From NCBI RefSeq assembly GCF_034702125.1, contig NC_085861.1, positions 53,877,322 through 53,941,321 of the forward strand: a stretch of 64,000 nt of DNA, given 5' to 3'. Below, piece after piece: positions 52,548-63,350 of this stretch. The notes under the pieces are model-generated. The model saw nothing but the letters and a program-made list of their open reading frames with translations, searched no databases and was not told where the DNA came from. Origin of the DNA: Engraulis encrasicolus (Eukaryota; Chordata; Actinopteri; Clupeiformes; Engraulidae). The translations under genes and the position numbers were made by a program. Each line of letters starts with the position of its first letter. Within the stretch, counting starts at the first letter, position 1.

Positions 52548-54581
52548 TCACCTCCTCACATTACCCACCCCTTCTGGAGTCTCGCAAACAGAGTTTCGAG
52601 ACAAGAAGTCCGAGACAACATTCTGCACGCCGGGCCGGTACTGCACTGTGAAGCGGTATGGTTGCAGTGCCAGAAACCAGCGTGTGACGCGAGCATTCGA
52701 GTCCTTCATGCGCCCCAGCCACTGCAAGGCGCGATGGTCCGTCTCAAGTACAAACTCCCTCCCCAGCAAGTAGTACTTAAGGCTATCAAGTGCCCACTTC
52801 ACCGCAAGGCACTCCAGCTCGGTCACTGCGTACCGAGTTTCTCTCGGAAACAGCTTGCGGCTGATGTAGGCCACCGGTTTTTGGTGCTCCCCCTCCCCCT
52901 GGAGAAGCACCGCCCCAAGCCCGACCCCAGACGCATCTGTCTGAAGTGTGAAGGGCTGCGTGAAGTCGGGGCTTTGGAGCACCGGGTCCTGGCACAGCGC
53001 CGCCTTGAGGTCCAGGAACGCCTTCTCCTCCGCCGGCCCCCACGGGATTCCGCTGCCGCCAGACTTCCTTGTCAAGTCTGACAAGGGTGCCGCCCTCCGG
53101 GAAAAGTTGGGCACAAACCGGCGATACCACCCGACCAGGCCCAGGAATGACCGGATGTCCTTCTTGGTCTTTGGCCTGGGACAGTCGAGTATCGCCCGGA
53201 CTTTGTCGGTCTGCGGCCGGATGACACCCCGGCCAATGACATGGCCCAGGTACTGCACCTCCTCCTGGGCTAAGGCGCACTTCAGCGGGTGGATGGTCAA
53301 ACCCGCTTGCTTGATGCGCCCGAGCACGTCACTGAGGTGGCGCAGATGATCCTCCCAGGTGGCGCTGTAGACCACAATGTCGTCAAGGTAAGCTGCGGCG
53401 TACGCATCCGTACCCGCCAACACGCTGTCCATCAGACGTTGGAATGTGGCCGGTGCCCCCTGCAGACCAAAGGGCATGACCACAAACTGGAACAATCCTT
53501 GTGGTGTACGGAACGCTGTGCAGGGCCTGGCTTCCTTGGTTAAGGGCACCTGCCAGTAACCCTTGCACAGGTCCAGGGTGGTGATGTAGGCTGCCTTCCC
53601 CAACCGCTCGATCAGATCCTCCAATCGCGGCATGGGGTAGGCGTCGAACCGGGACTGCGCGTTGACCCTCCGAAAGTCAATGCAAAAGCGCATCGTCCCA
53701 TCCTTTTTCGGCACCAGCACGACTGGATTACTCCACTCACTGGAGGAGCGCTCAATGACCCCCATTGACAGCATCTCATCCACCTCAGCCCTGAGGTGTG
53801 GCTGGAGACGCTCTGGAACACGGTACATCCGCTGACGCACCGGTGTAGTGTCCTTCAGCGGGATGTCATGCTCCACCAGGCTGGTGTACCCTGGCCTCTC
53901 TTGGAAAAGGCCAGCCGGAATGATCCCCTCCAGCTCCTCCTGCTGGTGGGTGGAGAGGTGCGACAGATCCAGGGTGGCAGACTGCTGGCTGGTGGGAAAG
54001 AACTGCTCCGGTGTGTCCTCCTCCTCTGCCACAGTCTGCACCCGGAGCTGCAGGCTGACGTCTCTGTCGAACCACTCCTTCAGGAGATTCACATGGAAGA
54101 CCTGCGTGGGCTTCCTCTTCCCCGGGCAGTTGATCTCGTAGGTCGCCGGGCCCATCTGCCGCACCACCTCATATGGCCCCTGCCACTTGGCAAGCAGCTT
54201 CTGCTCTGAGGTGGGCAGGAGCAGCAGAACCTTCTGCCCCGGCTTGAGCTGTCGTTGTCGGGCCGCCCGGTCATACCAGGCCTTTTGTCGACCCTGGGCC
54301 TGCTCCATGTTGGCCCGCACCATCTCAGCCATCTCCTCCATTTTGTCCCTCATCTGGAGGACGTGGGCCAAGACGCTGCGGGCTTGAGGTGTTGATGGAC
54401 CCTCCCAGGTCTCCCTGAGGACATCCAGAGGCCCCCTCACCTGCCTGCCGTAAAGCAGTTCAAAAGGTGAGAAGCCAGTGGAGGCCTGGGGTACCTCTCT
54501 GTAGGCGAACAGCAAGTAGGGCAGCCAACGGTCCCAGTCCTTACCGTTGACCGCCACAAACTTCCGCAACATGCCCAACAT
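52548..54581 (-). CDS. pol: retrotransposon Pol fragment: integrase C-terminus, reverse transcriptase, RNase H
   Basis: This open frame has 677 codons. Residues 1-60 are the end of the integrase catalytic domain (FAYREVPQASTGFSPFELLY). Residues 131-170 are a GPY/F-type module (KWQGPYEVV, HVNLLKEW). The RT spans about 245-440, with TLDL (Asp337) and the catalytic YLDD (398-401). RNase H spans about 545-662: TDAS with Asp549, TELECLAV with Glu590, TDHRAL with Asp615 and VSDFLSR with Asp658. The frame ends 15 residues later, so no integrase follows RNase H. The ATG at 54581 lies at the truncation point and is probably not the true start. Last codons run 13 nt into the LTR. No stop or frameshift is seen within the fragment. 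Confidence 0.95.
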   Translation of the reverse strand: MLGMLRKFVAVNGKDWDRWLPYLLFAYREVPQASTGFSPFELLYGRQVRGPLDVLRETWEGPSTPQARSVLAHVLQMRDKMEEMAEMVRANMEQAQGRQKAWYDRAARQRQLKPGQKVLLLLPTSEQKLLAKWQGPYEVVRQMGPATYEINCPGKRKPTQVFHVNLLKEWFDRDVSLQLRVQTVAEEEDTPEQFFPTSQQSATLDLSHLSTHQQEELEGIIPAGLFQERPGYTSLVEHDIPLKDTTPVRQRMYRVPERLQPHLRAEVDEMLSMGVIERSSSEWSNPVVLVPKKDGTMRFCIDFRRVNAQSRFDAYPMPRLEDLIERLGKAAYITTLDLCKGYWQVPLTKEARPCTAFRTPQGLFQFVVMPFGLQGAPATFQRLMDSVLAGTDAYAAAYLDDIVVYSATWEDHLRHLSDVLGRIKQAGLTIHPLKCALAQEEVQYLGHVIGRGVIRPQTDKVRAILDCPRPKTKKDIRSFLGLVGWYRRFVPNFSRRAAPLSDLTRKSGGSGIPWGPAEEKAFLDLKAALCQDPVLQSPDFTQPFTLQTDASGVGLGAVLLQGEGEHQKPVAYISRKLFPRETRYAVTELECLAVKWALDSLKYYLLGREFVLETDHRALQWLGRMKDSNARVTRWFLALQPYRFTVQYRPGVQNVVSDFLSRNSVCETPEGVGNVRR
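52561..52575 (-). other. polypurine tract
   Basis: AGAAGGGGTGGGTAA on the element strand lies directly before the LTR start TGTGAGG, as needed for plus-strand DNA priming in LTR elements. Confidence 0.7.
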
Positions 54582-55356
54582 ATTTAATGTCGCTGTAAAT
54601 TGGTGTAATGTAGCAGAAAGTGCGAAACATTCGCTGGCCTCGTTGCACGCAACACGTTGTGAAATGATTTCTTAACGGTTTTAACCGCATCATTCGCGAC
54701 TCTCGAGCAGTTTGAGAACTGAGAAGAATGAGAGAGAGAGAGGGCAGTGACTACCATGTCACTGAGACTATGTGTGTGTTGTGCCTAGTGAATCCAAGTG
54801 CAGAAAATACATATCCATATAGTTTATTACATAATGCACCATGTTATTACATTTCCATCAAAAAAAAAAGTTGCGGCCGCATTCCGTAATAAATTTCGCA
54901 TTTTGTAATAATTTATTACAAGATGAGAAAAAAGTTATTACGAAATGCGTTCAAGAAATGTATTACGAAATGCGTAAATTATTACACAATTGTCACCGCA
55001 TTATGTAATAATTTGTTACATTATTACATATTGCACCGTTATTACATAATGCTGCGTTACAAGTGTCCCTTTAAACAGGCGATTGCACAGGCCTAGTTGG
55101 TTTAAACTTCTATCAGACTTGAAAGGTGATGATGTTGGTTTGGGATTTTCAAGAAACAGTCGTTCTGGGTCTGTGGTTTGGTTTTAACTTTGTACCACAT
55201 TGGTTCAATGGTAACCTGCGTTTGAGATACACGTTCCTGGCTCATTCTTGTAATATACTGTATGTGTGGCCTCATAAATACAGTATGCTGACTCCAGTCC
55301 AGCCAATTACTGGATTATTGGCCAAACATGGACTATTTTGGAACTTTTGTCAGAGA

Positions 55357-55358
<2 letters not shown>
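54582..55358. other. truncation flank and TTATTAC-rich palindromic stretch
   Basis: Beyond the retroelement breakpoint no gypsy similarity is seen. From about 54820 to 55060 the sequence repeats TTATTACATAATGC-like words and their inverse GCATTATGTAATAA many times. This suggests a small AT-rich MITE, perhaps two fused copies. No gene. Confidence 0.5.

Positions 55359-55436
<78 letters not shown>
55359..55436. repeat. (AC)n microsatellite
   Basis: An uninterrupted AC run of 78 bp. Confidence 0.97.
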
Positions 55437-55439
<3 letters not shown>

Positions 55440-55769
55440 TGTTGACAGAGCAGTGAGTTGAGCTTTATGAATTACCTGTCGTCTTCCATCCCAATTATTG
55501 AGGCCCACGTGAGGGCTTGTTTTATAATGCCGTTTGATCGCAACTACGGCTGTTATGTCCTGTCCATTGCTATACACTTAAAAGGGGCTTTACACGATAT
55601 ATGACATTATTATGGGGTATCCTTGCAATAACTTGTGATTTCTGAAAAAATGCATGCTGCCCATCAAAATCCATAGATGTTCAGAGAGAGGGGACACACA
55701 CACATGTACACACACACACACAAGCAAATGTTTATATCACCAAAATGCAGAGCGTTGGGGATGTAATGG

Positions 55770-56060
55770 TTTTGCATGCGTTGCGTCCGCCTCCGCGGTC
55801 TTTTGTGTTAACGTGATAACTTTTGAACGGATGGTTGGATTTGTCCCAGATTTGGTGTGTGAATGCTCTAGAGTAGGTTCATGAACTGATCGAGTTTGGA
55901 GGTCAACACTTTCAAGATGGCTGAATTCAGGATGGCAGAATTCCAAGATTGTCCCAGATTCGGTGTGTTAATGTTGTAGGGTAGATTGATGAACTGATTC
56001 GATTTTGGAGGTCAACACTTTCAAAATGGTAGAATTTTCATTTGGCCCATAACTGGGTGG
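55770..56060. repeat. two-copy diverged repeat, about 114 bp apart
   Basis: The block TTGTCCCAGATTTGGTGTGT...GGAGGTCAACACTTTCAA occurs at about 55842-55915 and again at about 55949-56027 with substitutions. Probably part of an old dispersed element. Confidence 0.6.
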
Positions 56061-56081
56061 ATTGATTTGCCCGGTAACACC

Positions 56082-56367
56082 TTATTTTAATGGCTCACCA
56101 TTTCAGTGGATCTACCACACTAGGAACAGTGCAATAGCAATTGTGGCAATGCTTAATTGTAGCAACCAGTGTAGCAATATTTAGTACCATGTAATACTAG
56201 TGTAATACCAGTGTAACACTTAAACACAAATACATGATATAAGTACAAAATTGGTACATGGTGTTACACTGGTATTACATGGCATTAAATATTGTTACAC
56301 TGGCTATTACACTGTACCTAATGTGGTAGATCCACTGTAATAGTGAAACATTAAAACCGTGTTATCA
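56082..56367. mobile_element. palindromic MITE, GGTAACAC ends
   Basis: GGTAACACCTTATTTTAATG at the left pairs with CATTAAAACCGTGTTATC at the right. Internal blocks also pair, for example CAGTGGATCTACCACA with its complement near 56328. The whole 286 bp folds back on itself. Confidence 0.78.
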
Positions 56368-56708
56368 TTTGCCTTTTTTGCATCTTTGCTTCATTTTCAC
56401 AATAGACGTTGTCATTGACCTATGTATAGGCCTAAATTATTAATATAAAAATATTTTTTATTTAACATATAAGTTTATAAGAAGGTGGACGGGAGTGGTA
56501 GGAATGATTGGGTACTGGAAGCGTCGCATTTTGGGGATATACCTTTAGCAGTCGAAGGCGACTGCATAGGCCTAGTTTTGTCAAACTCCATGCACAAAAG
56601 GGGACACTATCGGCTTCAGTGTTGACAGATGAGCTGCTGCAATTATGAGGTTCCCTGATGATCGAGTGCCCGCCCTGCTCATTGACCCTTAAAACCAACT
56701 TACAGAAA

Positions 56709-56842
<134 letters not shown>

Positions 56843-57128
56843 CTACACATTTATTTGTCAGTTAATACACTTGTGTTCCATTATATGAGATGCTGTCTAC
56901 ACTTGACTAGCTGAACAGTGTGTTTTCGGCTCCCGTGTGTGTAATTGTAATGTGTCAGAAGCTGTCACCTGCTCCAGACTGACTTTCCGCCTTGACCAGA
57001 ATTCCCCTGGAGGAGGAGGGGTGGGTGGGGAGGGTGTATGGGGCACTGTCAAAGCCGCCCGCAGGGTGATGTCGTCAGGTCACATTTTCATACGGCATGT
57101 GAGGAAAGTCGGAGGTCACAGAGGAGGA

Positions 57129-57393
<265 letters not shown>

Positions 57394-57731
57394 GACTGTT
57401 TTTCCTCCCCCTCTGCTGAATTAAAAAGTAAGAAATGCAATTTAAAGACACGGCGTAAACAATCCCCTTACACTTGTACCTGGCTCAGACACAATTTCCC
57501 AGCTCTTGTCCAATTTCATTATAGCCCGGGGCCTGGCATCGCTGAACATGTGCTGCAACACCACTGATTAGATCAGTAATGGAGCTGTTTTGATCGATCC
57601 ACATGACATTTGCAGGAATGAAACATTGAGATTTTGTACACAAGAAACACTCTGTTTGCTCTGACATAAATGCTCCCACCATCACCACACCAACACACCT
57701 TTGCCAGTATAATATCCACTGGTCTTATTGT

Positions 57732-58023
<292 letters not shown>

Positions 58024-58375
58024 CTAACAGGTAGTGTTTGTTTCCAATTTCTTTGACGTTTAAATAGACTATATGAGTTTCTTTCCATAAGCAGTCTGCA
58101 GTATCTCTCATATCTTGTGTACTGCCAACAGATAGTCAAGTTAGGTTTATTATAGTGCATTTCATATAGCCTGCATGTGCAATACAATGTGCTTCCCAAA
58201 AAAAAAGAATAAACATACATGTTGACAAGACAAATTCCACAATGTCAGAGTGAGTTAAAATACCAAAATTACTAAAATACTAAAACACTAAAACGTTAAG
58301 ACCACACTAAAACAGCAATAATAAAATCAACCAATTAATAAGTAAACAAAGTAACAAAAAAAAGCATGTGAGAAG

Positions 58376-58679
58376 TAACCTGGTTCTCACGCAAACCATC
58401 TGGAACATTGTCAATCGTTTAGCTCTGGAAAGGCCTGGGTGTGTTCAAAACAGCTCGAACTTGATTGGAGAATTCACGTGACTTTTTTTATCACGTACTA
58501 CTTCAACCACTGACTTGTATGTAACCCGACCCGCAATCCCGCCCCGCGATTCTGATTGGACAGGCTGCAAAATATCTGATTCCGTTCGGGCTTCTCTAAG
58601 ATTTCCAGACCCTCGTGCGAGCTCACAAAGTTTAACGAAGATGCACGAAGCACGAAGGGTGTGCGTGAGAGCCAGGCTA
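58376..58679. mobile_element. hAT-like MITE, CCTGGTTCTCACGCA ends
   Basis: The left end TAACCTGGTTCTCACGCA pairs with TGCGTGAGAGCCAGGCTA at the right with two mismatches. TGTGAGAAG is repeated on both sides (58367-58375 and 58680-58688), an 8-9 bp target duplication. It is 304 bp and non-coding. Confidence 0.85.
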
Positions 58680-58688
58680 TGTGAGAAG

Positions 58689-59461
58689 AGCCCCTCAGTC
58701 TGGATTTAAAGCGGTCAACAGTGGGAGCATTCCTAATATCAATTGCAAGTTGGTTCTACAATTTTGCTGCTTAGATGCTAAAAGCTGCATCCTCACACCT
58801 TGCTTTGACAGATGGTACTAAAAGCAATTGTTTCTCTTGAGACCAAAGACACCTGGGGGGTTCATATGGCTGACACATATCCATTAAATTCAAAACCTTA
58901 AAATCAGTTCTATACACCGATCTGAGGAAATAATCGGAAGTAGAGTAGCGGCCATTACTGAAGTGCTCCCTGAAGCAATCTCATATTTGGGCAGTGAAAT
59001 CTGTACTTTTAAAAGCCAATAGATGCCAACTCGAACTATGCCTGGATCTGGGAAGACATGCCGTCATCGGGTTTTACAATAACAGCAAACTAGGAATTAG
59101 TTGGTATGCGAGACAGACTGTCCCTTAGTCTGTCCATGTTCTATAGCCTACCATACAGTCTGCACCGCTTCCCCATAGTACCATGCTATCGTTAGCTTGA
59201 GACAAGTGTCAATAAGCCAGTGTGTTCAGTCTATTTTCAAGCTGTAGTCTATCTTAATATAATGTACACATACAGTACAGGCCTCACCTTCTCATTTATG
59301 CATTCTCTTTATGTTTGTGGATTTTCATTGTGTATTTTCATGCAGGGAATCGAAACTGTGCATGAACACATGGAGAATTACGTGCTTACCAAAAAAATAT
59401 CATTCTAGCTGTTGTCCAACAGCAATGACAGCTGTCTATCCACCTGATGTCGACACGGCAC
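58689..59461. other. intergenic DNA, possible old repeat
   Basis: The stretch 58690-59010 reads like a decayed dispersed repeat (style and composition only). No gene recognised to 59461. Confidence 0.35.
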
Positions 59462-59918
59462 AACTGATGACCCCACACATTTCAGTAAGCTTATTTTTGT
59501 CTATTTTCAAATAAAAATGCCCAGACAGTCATGTCAATCCTAATTGAACATTAAAGTCCTCCAATAACTCACTAGAATTGTAGAACTGGAATTTTGAGAC
59601 CTAAAATCTAGTTTTAAACACTTGCCAAAACAAGCATTTACAGACATTTTCTTGATATGATATTGAGTCACAGCCAGTTACTTGGAGAGGTCAAAACTGT
59701 GTTGGAGGGAGTCTGTGGCAGGGTTTTTCACTTTTACTTTTACTTTTTGTATCACTGTTTCACCTAGATAACCAGCTATGCTGACCAAGTGACCTATTAT
59801 CAGATCAAGAAAATCTGTCTTGTATTGCTTGTATAAATTAAAATGGACTCAAATGACTGGGTATTTTTACTTGAAAATAGACAGAAAAATAAGCTTGTTG
59901 AAACATGTGGGGCCCTCA
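59462..59918. mobile_element. inverted-repeat MITE, about 60-bp arms
   Basis: The left arm ACCCCACACATTTCAGTAAG then CTTATTTTTGTC pairs with the right arm GACAGAAAAATAAGCTTG then AAACATGTGGGG. Pairing extends through TCTATTTTCAA. The interior has further short inverted words. No target duplication identified. Confidence 0.7.
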
Positions 59919-60909
59919 GTTTTGCTGTATTGACGTCACTGTTTGGCATTTTTTTGATATTTTTTTAAATAACTGTTTTTATTTTTTATATATTTAAAAA
60001 AAAATGTTAAGCAAAAAAATATACATGTGTTCATGCACAGAAATAATGCCCTCTCTGAAAATGTATTATAGGGGATAAATGGCCTAAAAACAAAACAAAA
60101 AAAGGAAAATGATTACGCCCACTTCAGTGATGGTGCATTGGGTCATTTGAGAGATATTTTGTATTGGAAGTTGGTACCCATCATGAAATAAACCCCCCAC
60201 CCCACCCAAAAAACTAAATCGGACCTGATTTCCCCCCTTTTCCCCACTTTTATCATTAAAAATAAATATAAAAATGTTAGGAAAATACTTTGGTTCACCT
60301 GTCAGATGTTGCCATGTTCTAATGTGATAAAGTACATTTACATAATACATTGTGGCTGTTGGTTGACTGCAAACAAACCGTTGAAATCCCTAAGCGGACA
60401 GTCATATTCTATCAATGAGGCGAGCTCAGCTGTGAAGTAGGTAACACTATGTTTGGACGTTGGAAAAGTTCTGGGTAATCTGATGAGGTCTTTGACAAGG
60501 ATACAGTCCTAAGTACTAGAACAGGGGTGTGGAATGTATGTCTCGAGGGCCTTGAAGCCATTTTGTGTGCCCCCCTTTATTTTAATGTTATGCAATTTCA
60601 TATGAAATATGAAACATTTTGTAAAGAATCTTCCAAATTCTATTTGAAATACAATTATGTTATATTCAGGGGACCTAGAGAAGGTGGGGTCTGTTGTCAA
60701 GATGGTCGCCTTCAATAGCCTAAGTTCAGGGGAAGATCCTGGTTTGTATTCATAGTACTGTCCTTAGGACTTTAACAGCCCTTGGAGCAATTTGAAGTGG
60801 CCCTTCGAATGAAAAAGGCTCTACAGCAAATTGAGGCCCAAAGTCTGTCTGTAGTTGTGGAAAAGCTTGAGGTGCATCATGCGTATTCTGATATACTGGT
60901 ATGCGAATC
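59919..60909. other. intergenic DNA without recognised feature
   Basis: AT-rich, with T-runs near 59950-60010. No gene or complete element seen. Confidence 0.5.
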
Positions 60910-60913
60910 AACA

Positions 60914-62536
60914 TATGAGTGATTCTACGATTTCCCTACGCTTTTGGCAAAAGCAAAATGTCAAATATCAGTATTTTTTTTCAACTAAATGACCTAGATG
61001 TTTACATAGTGTATATATTTAAGTTTCCAAACAAACAAATTGCCAAGCTTAATCTTAAATCATTTGATAAATACTCTAATGAAAGCGAACATTTGCTTAA
61101 TTATTTTGTCAACAGTGTTATGGACAAATACTATGTCATTTCAAACATATATAAAAATACTACAGAGTTGAAACAATATATGTTTGAAAGTGCTTATGTC
61201 CCTTAGCAGTAATGTTGTCATTAATCTGTGCAACTGATATAGAAAATGTGATTGTTGAGCTTCATAAGTAGGATTTTATGAGTCAGTGTGATACAGACTG
61301 ACACATTTTTCATCATAAATCCCTGTAACGTCTGATTTGAATATAGTCACCCTCCTTACACAAGATTTCCTTCTCCAGAGATAATCCCTAGTGTATGTTC
61401 ATAGGATTTTTCCAACACATAAGGGATCAATAGCACAAAAACACTTTCAAAACAGTCAACGGTGTAACTCAACTGTGTTACGGTCAACAGTGCAGGGGAA
61501 CAAGTCGGCACTTTTTTAGGAGAAAAAAACAGAGCAGACAAACCCATCTCCCTAGAACACAAATTATTTTGTTTGTTTGTCTGTCAATATGGATATTAAT
61601 TGGCAAAAACATACTCCTCCTCAACTGTCATCAGTGTTGCCAGATTGGGCTGGTTCCCGCCCAATTGGGCTGCTTAGGATGGCCGTGTGCGGGTAAAAAT
61701 GGCATCTATCAGAAAAACCTTCCCACTGCCATATAAATCAATAGAATTGGGCGGGTTTTTAGGGCGGATTTTGATTATTTTTTGGGCTGGAAATCATCAG
61801 CCTCATCTGGCAACCCTGACTGTCATACTTAATTGTAACACCATTGACGGTAACACCGTTGACATTTCAGCCATTTTTATGGTGTTGTGCTAACTGAGGA
61901 CCTCAGAAGTTCCACCACAACACCTTAATCAATTCATGTATCTGTATGCTTTATCTGTGTTTTTCTACATGTGATTTCTAATTCAGATTCTTATGAATAT
62001 GTTGATAACACTGTTGACAGGCAATTTTCCCGCAATGAGAACATGAAAAAGAATGGATTAAATTATGGAAGGATGGAGCTCAAAATTTACCAAAAAGTCT
62101 TCCCGTATCCTGCCAAAGAGGTTATGACATCACGTGATGTTATTCGTATGGCCTAAGACCAAACCATTACTGATTTATGGAGGAGGTTTCAGATCGTGAC
62201 ACGGTTAACACAGTTTTCGTGGACACACACAAAATGGCAAATTTCATGTATAATGGAAAGGACAGTGGTCTTTCTGACAGTTTTGTCATATTGTGATGAT
62301 TACTGTGAATCAACATTTGCAATCGTCTTGGGCAAAACAAGCTTCTTTACATGCTAATATGAAGACTGAATCTGACATTTGGAAAACAGGACGGCATGAA
62401 AACGCCCAAAACTATTATATGAAAGATAAATGTTTTCTAATGTCCAAAACATCATTGGATGCAGTTAATAGTTAGTGGAATTGCCAAATAAAATCCACGG
62501 ACTTAAAAGTGTAGGCGAATTAGAGAATCACTCATA
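60914..62536. mobile_element. probable 1.6-kb non-autonomous DNA element
   Basis: CATATGAGTGATTCT at the left is matched inverted by AGAATCACTCATATG at the right, and further bases (CCTAC) also pair. Short frames inside, including one of 95 codons at 60919-61206, have no recognisable family. Repeated GTTGAC/GTCAAC words occur in the middle. No target duplication found. Confidence 0.55.
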
Positions 62537-62584
62537 TGCAGGAGGAAATGGGGAAACAGTCAATCTACCCCTTTTTTTGCGTAG

Positions 62585-63350
62585 GCAATGGAGTCGGAAA
62601 AGGGGAACTCCTACCTCTGGTACTCTTCAACCTGTACTTGGACAACCTCTCCAAACAAATGGGGAGGTGTAAGACAGGATGTCTGATAGGGAACACTGTT
62701 TTAACCATTTGATGTATGCAGATGATCTGGCTATTATGTCCCCCAGCACTGTTGGGTTTCAGCAACTCCTGAATGTGTGCTCTGAGTATGGGGTTGAGTT
62801 TGATGTACAGCACGATGCGAAAAGAGTGTTGTGTTGATATGTAGAGCCAAGGAGGATCATAAAGTCCTCTTTCCAACATTTTACCTGTCAGATCAATCAA
62901 TATGTGTATCAGGCAGTACAAAATATCTTGGGTACATTTTCACTGACAAGTTGGAAGATGATGCTGACATGTATAGACAGAGACAAGTGTTGTAGGCTAT
63001 GTCCAAGCAAGCATGTTAGTAAGAACATTTTGTTCTGATGAGGTGAAAGTAAACCTGTTTCATGTCTACTGTACTCCTATGTCATTCAGCCCCATTATGG
63101 GTCAGCTACAAAAGAGCGTAAACTCTGCGTAAACTCCAAGTAGCATATAGTAATGATTGCTTGAGGATACTGCTGAAAAAGACTAGGACTTGCAGTGCTA
63201 GTTAAGTATTGTATGACTCAGGACTAAGACTTTAAGACTTAATGTTTAAGTTCATGTGTCGTCTGCAAAAGTCTAAAAACTGTATCATAAGGATACTCAG
63301 CAGCCCCAGATGCAGCTCTGTCAGTTATCAATCATATATGGGTGGTTGAC
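62585..63350 (+). pseudogene. decayed LINE reverse transcriptase
   Basis: Across shifting frames the plus strand reads LVLFNLYLDNLSKQMGRCKT, then NHLMYADDLAIMSPS with the RT palm motif YADD at 62715-62726. It continues with FQQLLNVCSEYGVEFDVQ, TFYLSDQSICVSGSTKYLG, KVNLFHVYCTPM and MFKFMCRLQKSKNCIIRIL. Frameshifts and stops separate these blocks, so it is dead. The pattern fits a non-LTR element of the CR1/L2/Rex-like type; exact clade not assigned. Confidence 0.82.

Larger units (their letters stand above)
51319..52560 (-). repeat. 3' LTR, 1242 bp
   Basis: On the element strand it starts TGTGAGGAGGTG right after the polypurine tract. The other end inverted reads TGTAAGGGGGCG, so the termini match at 9 of 12 bases and begin TG and end CA. 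It holds a TATA-like TTATATAG (51713-51720), an AATAAA (51420-51425) about 290 bp downstream, and a (CA)n at 52391-52427. The five bases outside the LTR are AATCT; the partner duplication would be at the missing 5' end. Confidence 0.8.
51319..54581 (-). mobile_element. 5'-truncated Gmr1-type Ty3/gypsy LTR retrotransposon
   Basis: The remnant consists of the 3' two-thirds of pol, a polypurine tract and one 3' LTR. Gag, protease, the integrase core and the 5' LTR are absent upstream of 54581, where similarity stops abruptly. Integrase C-terminus precedes RT and RNase H, the Ty1/copia-like order described for the Gmr1 group of deuterostome gypsy elements. The pol frame is intact, which points to a fairly recent copy. 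Confidence 0.9.

Noticed and set aside
52662..54387. Several open frames antisense or out of frame within the retrotransposon
   Set aside because: Shadows of the intact 677-codon Pol frame; none has a recognisable domain.
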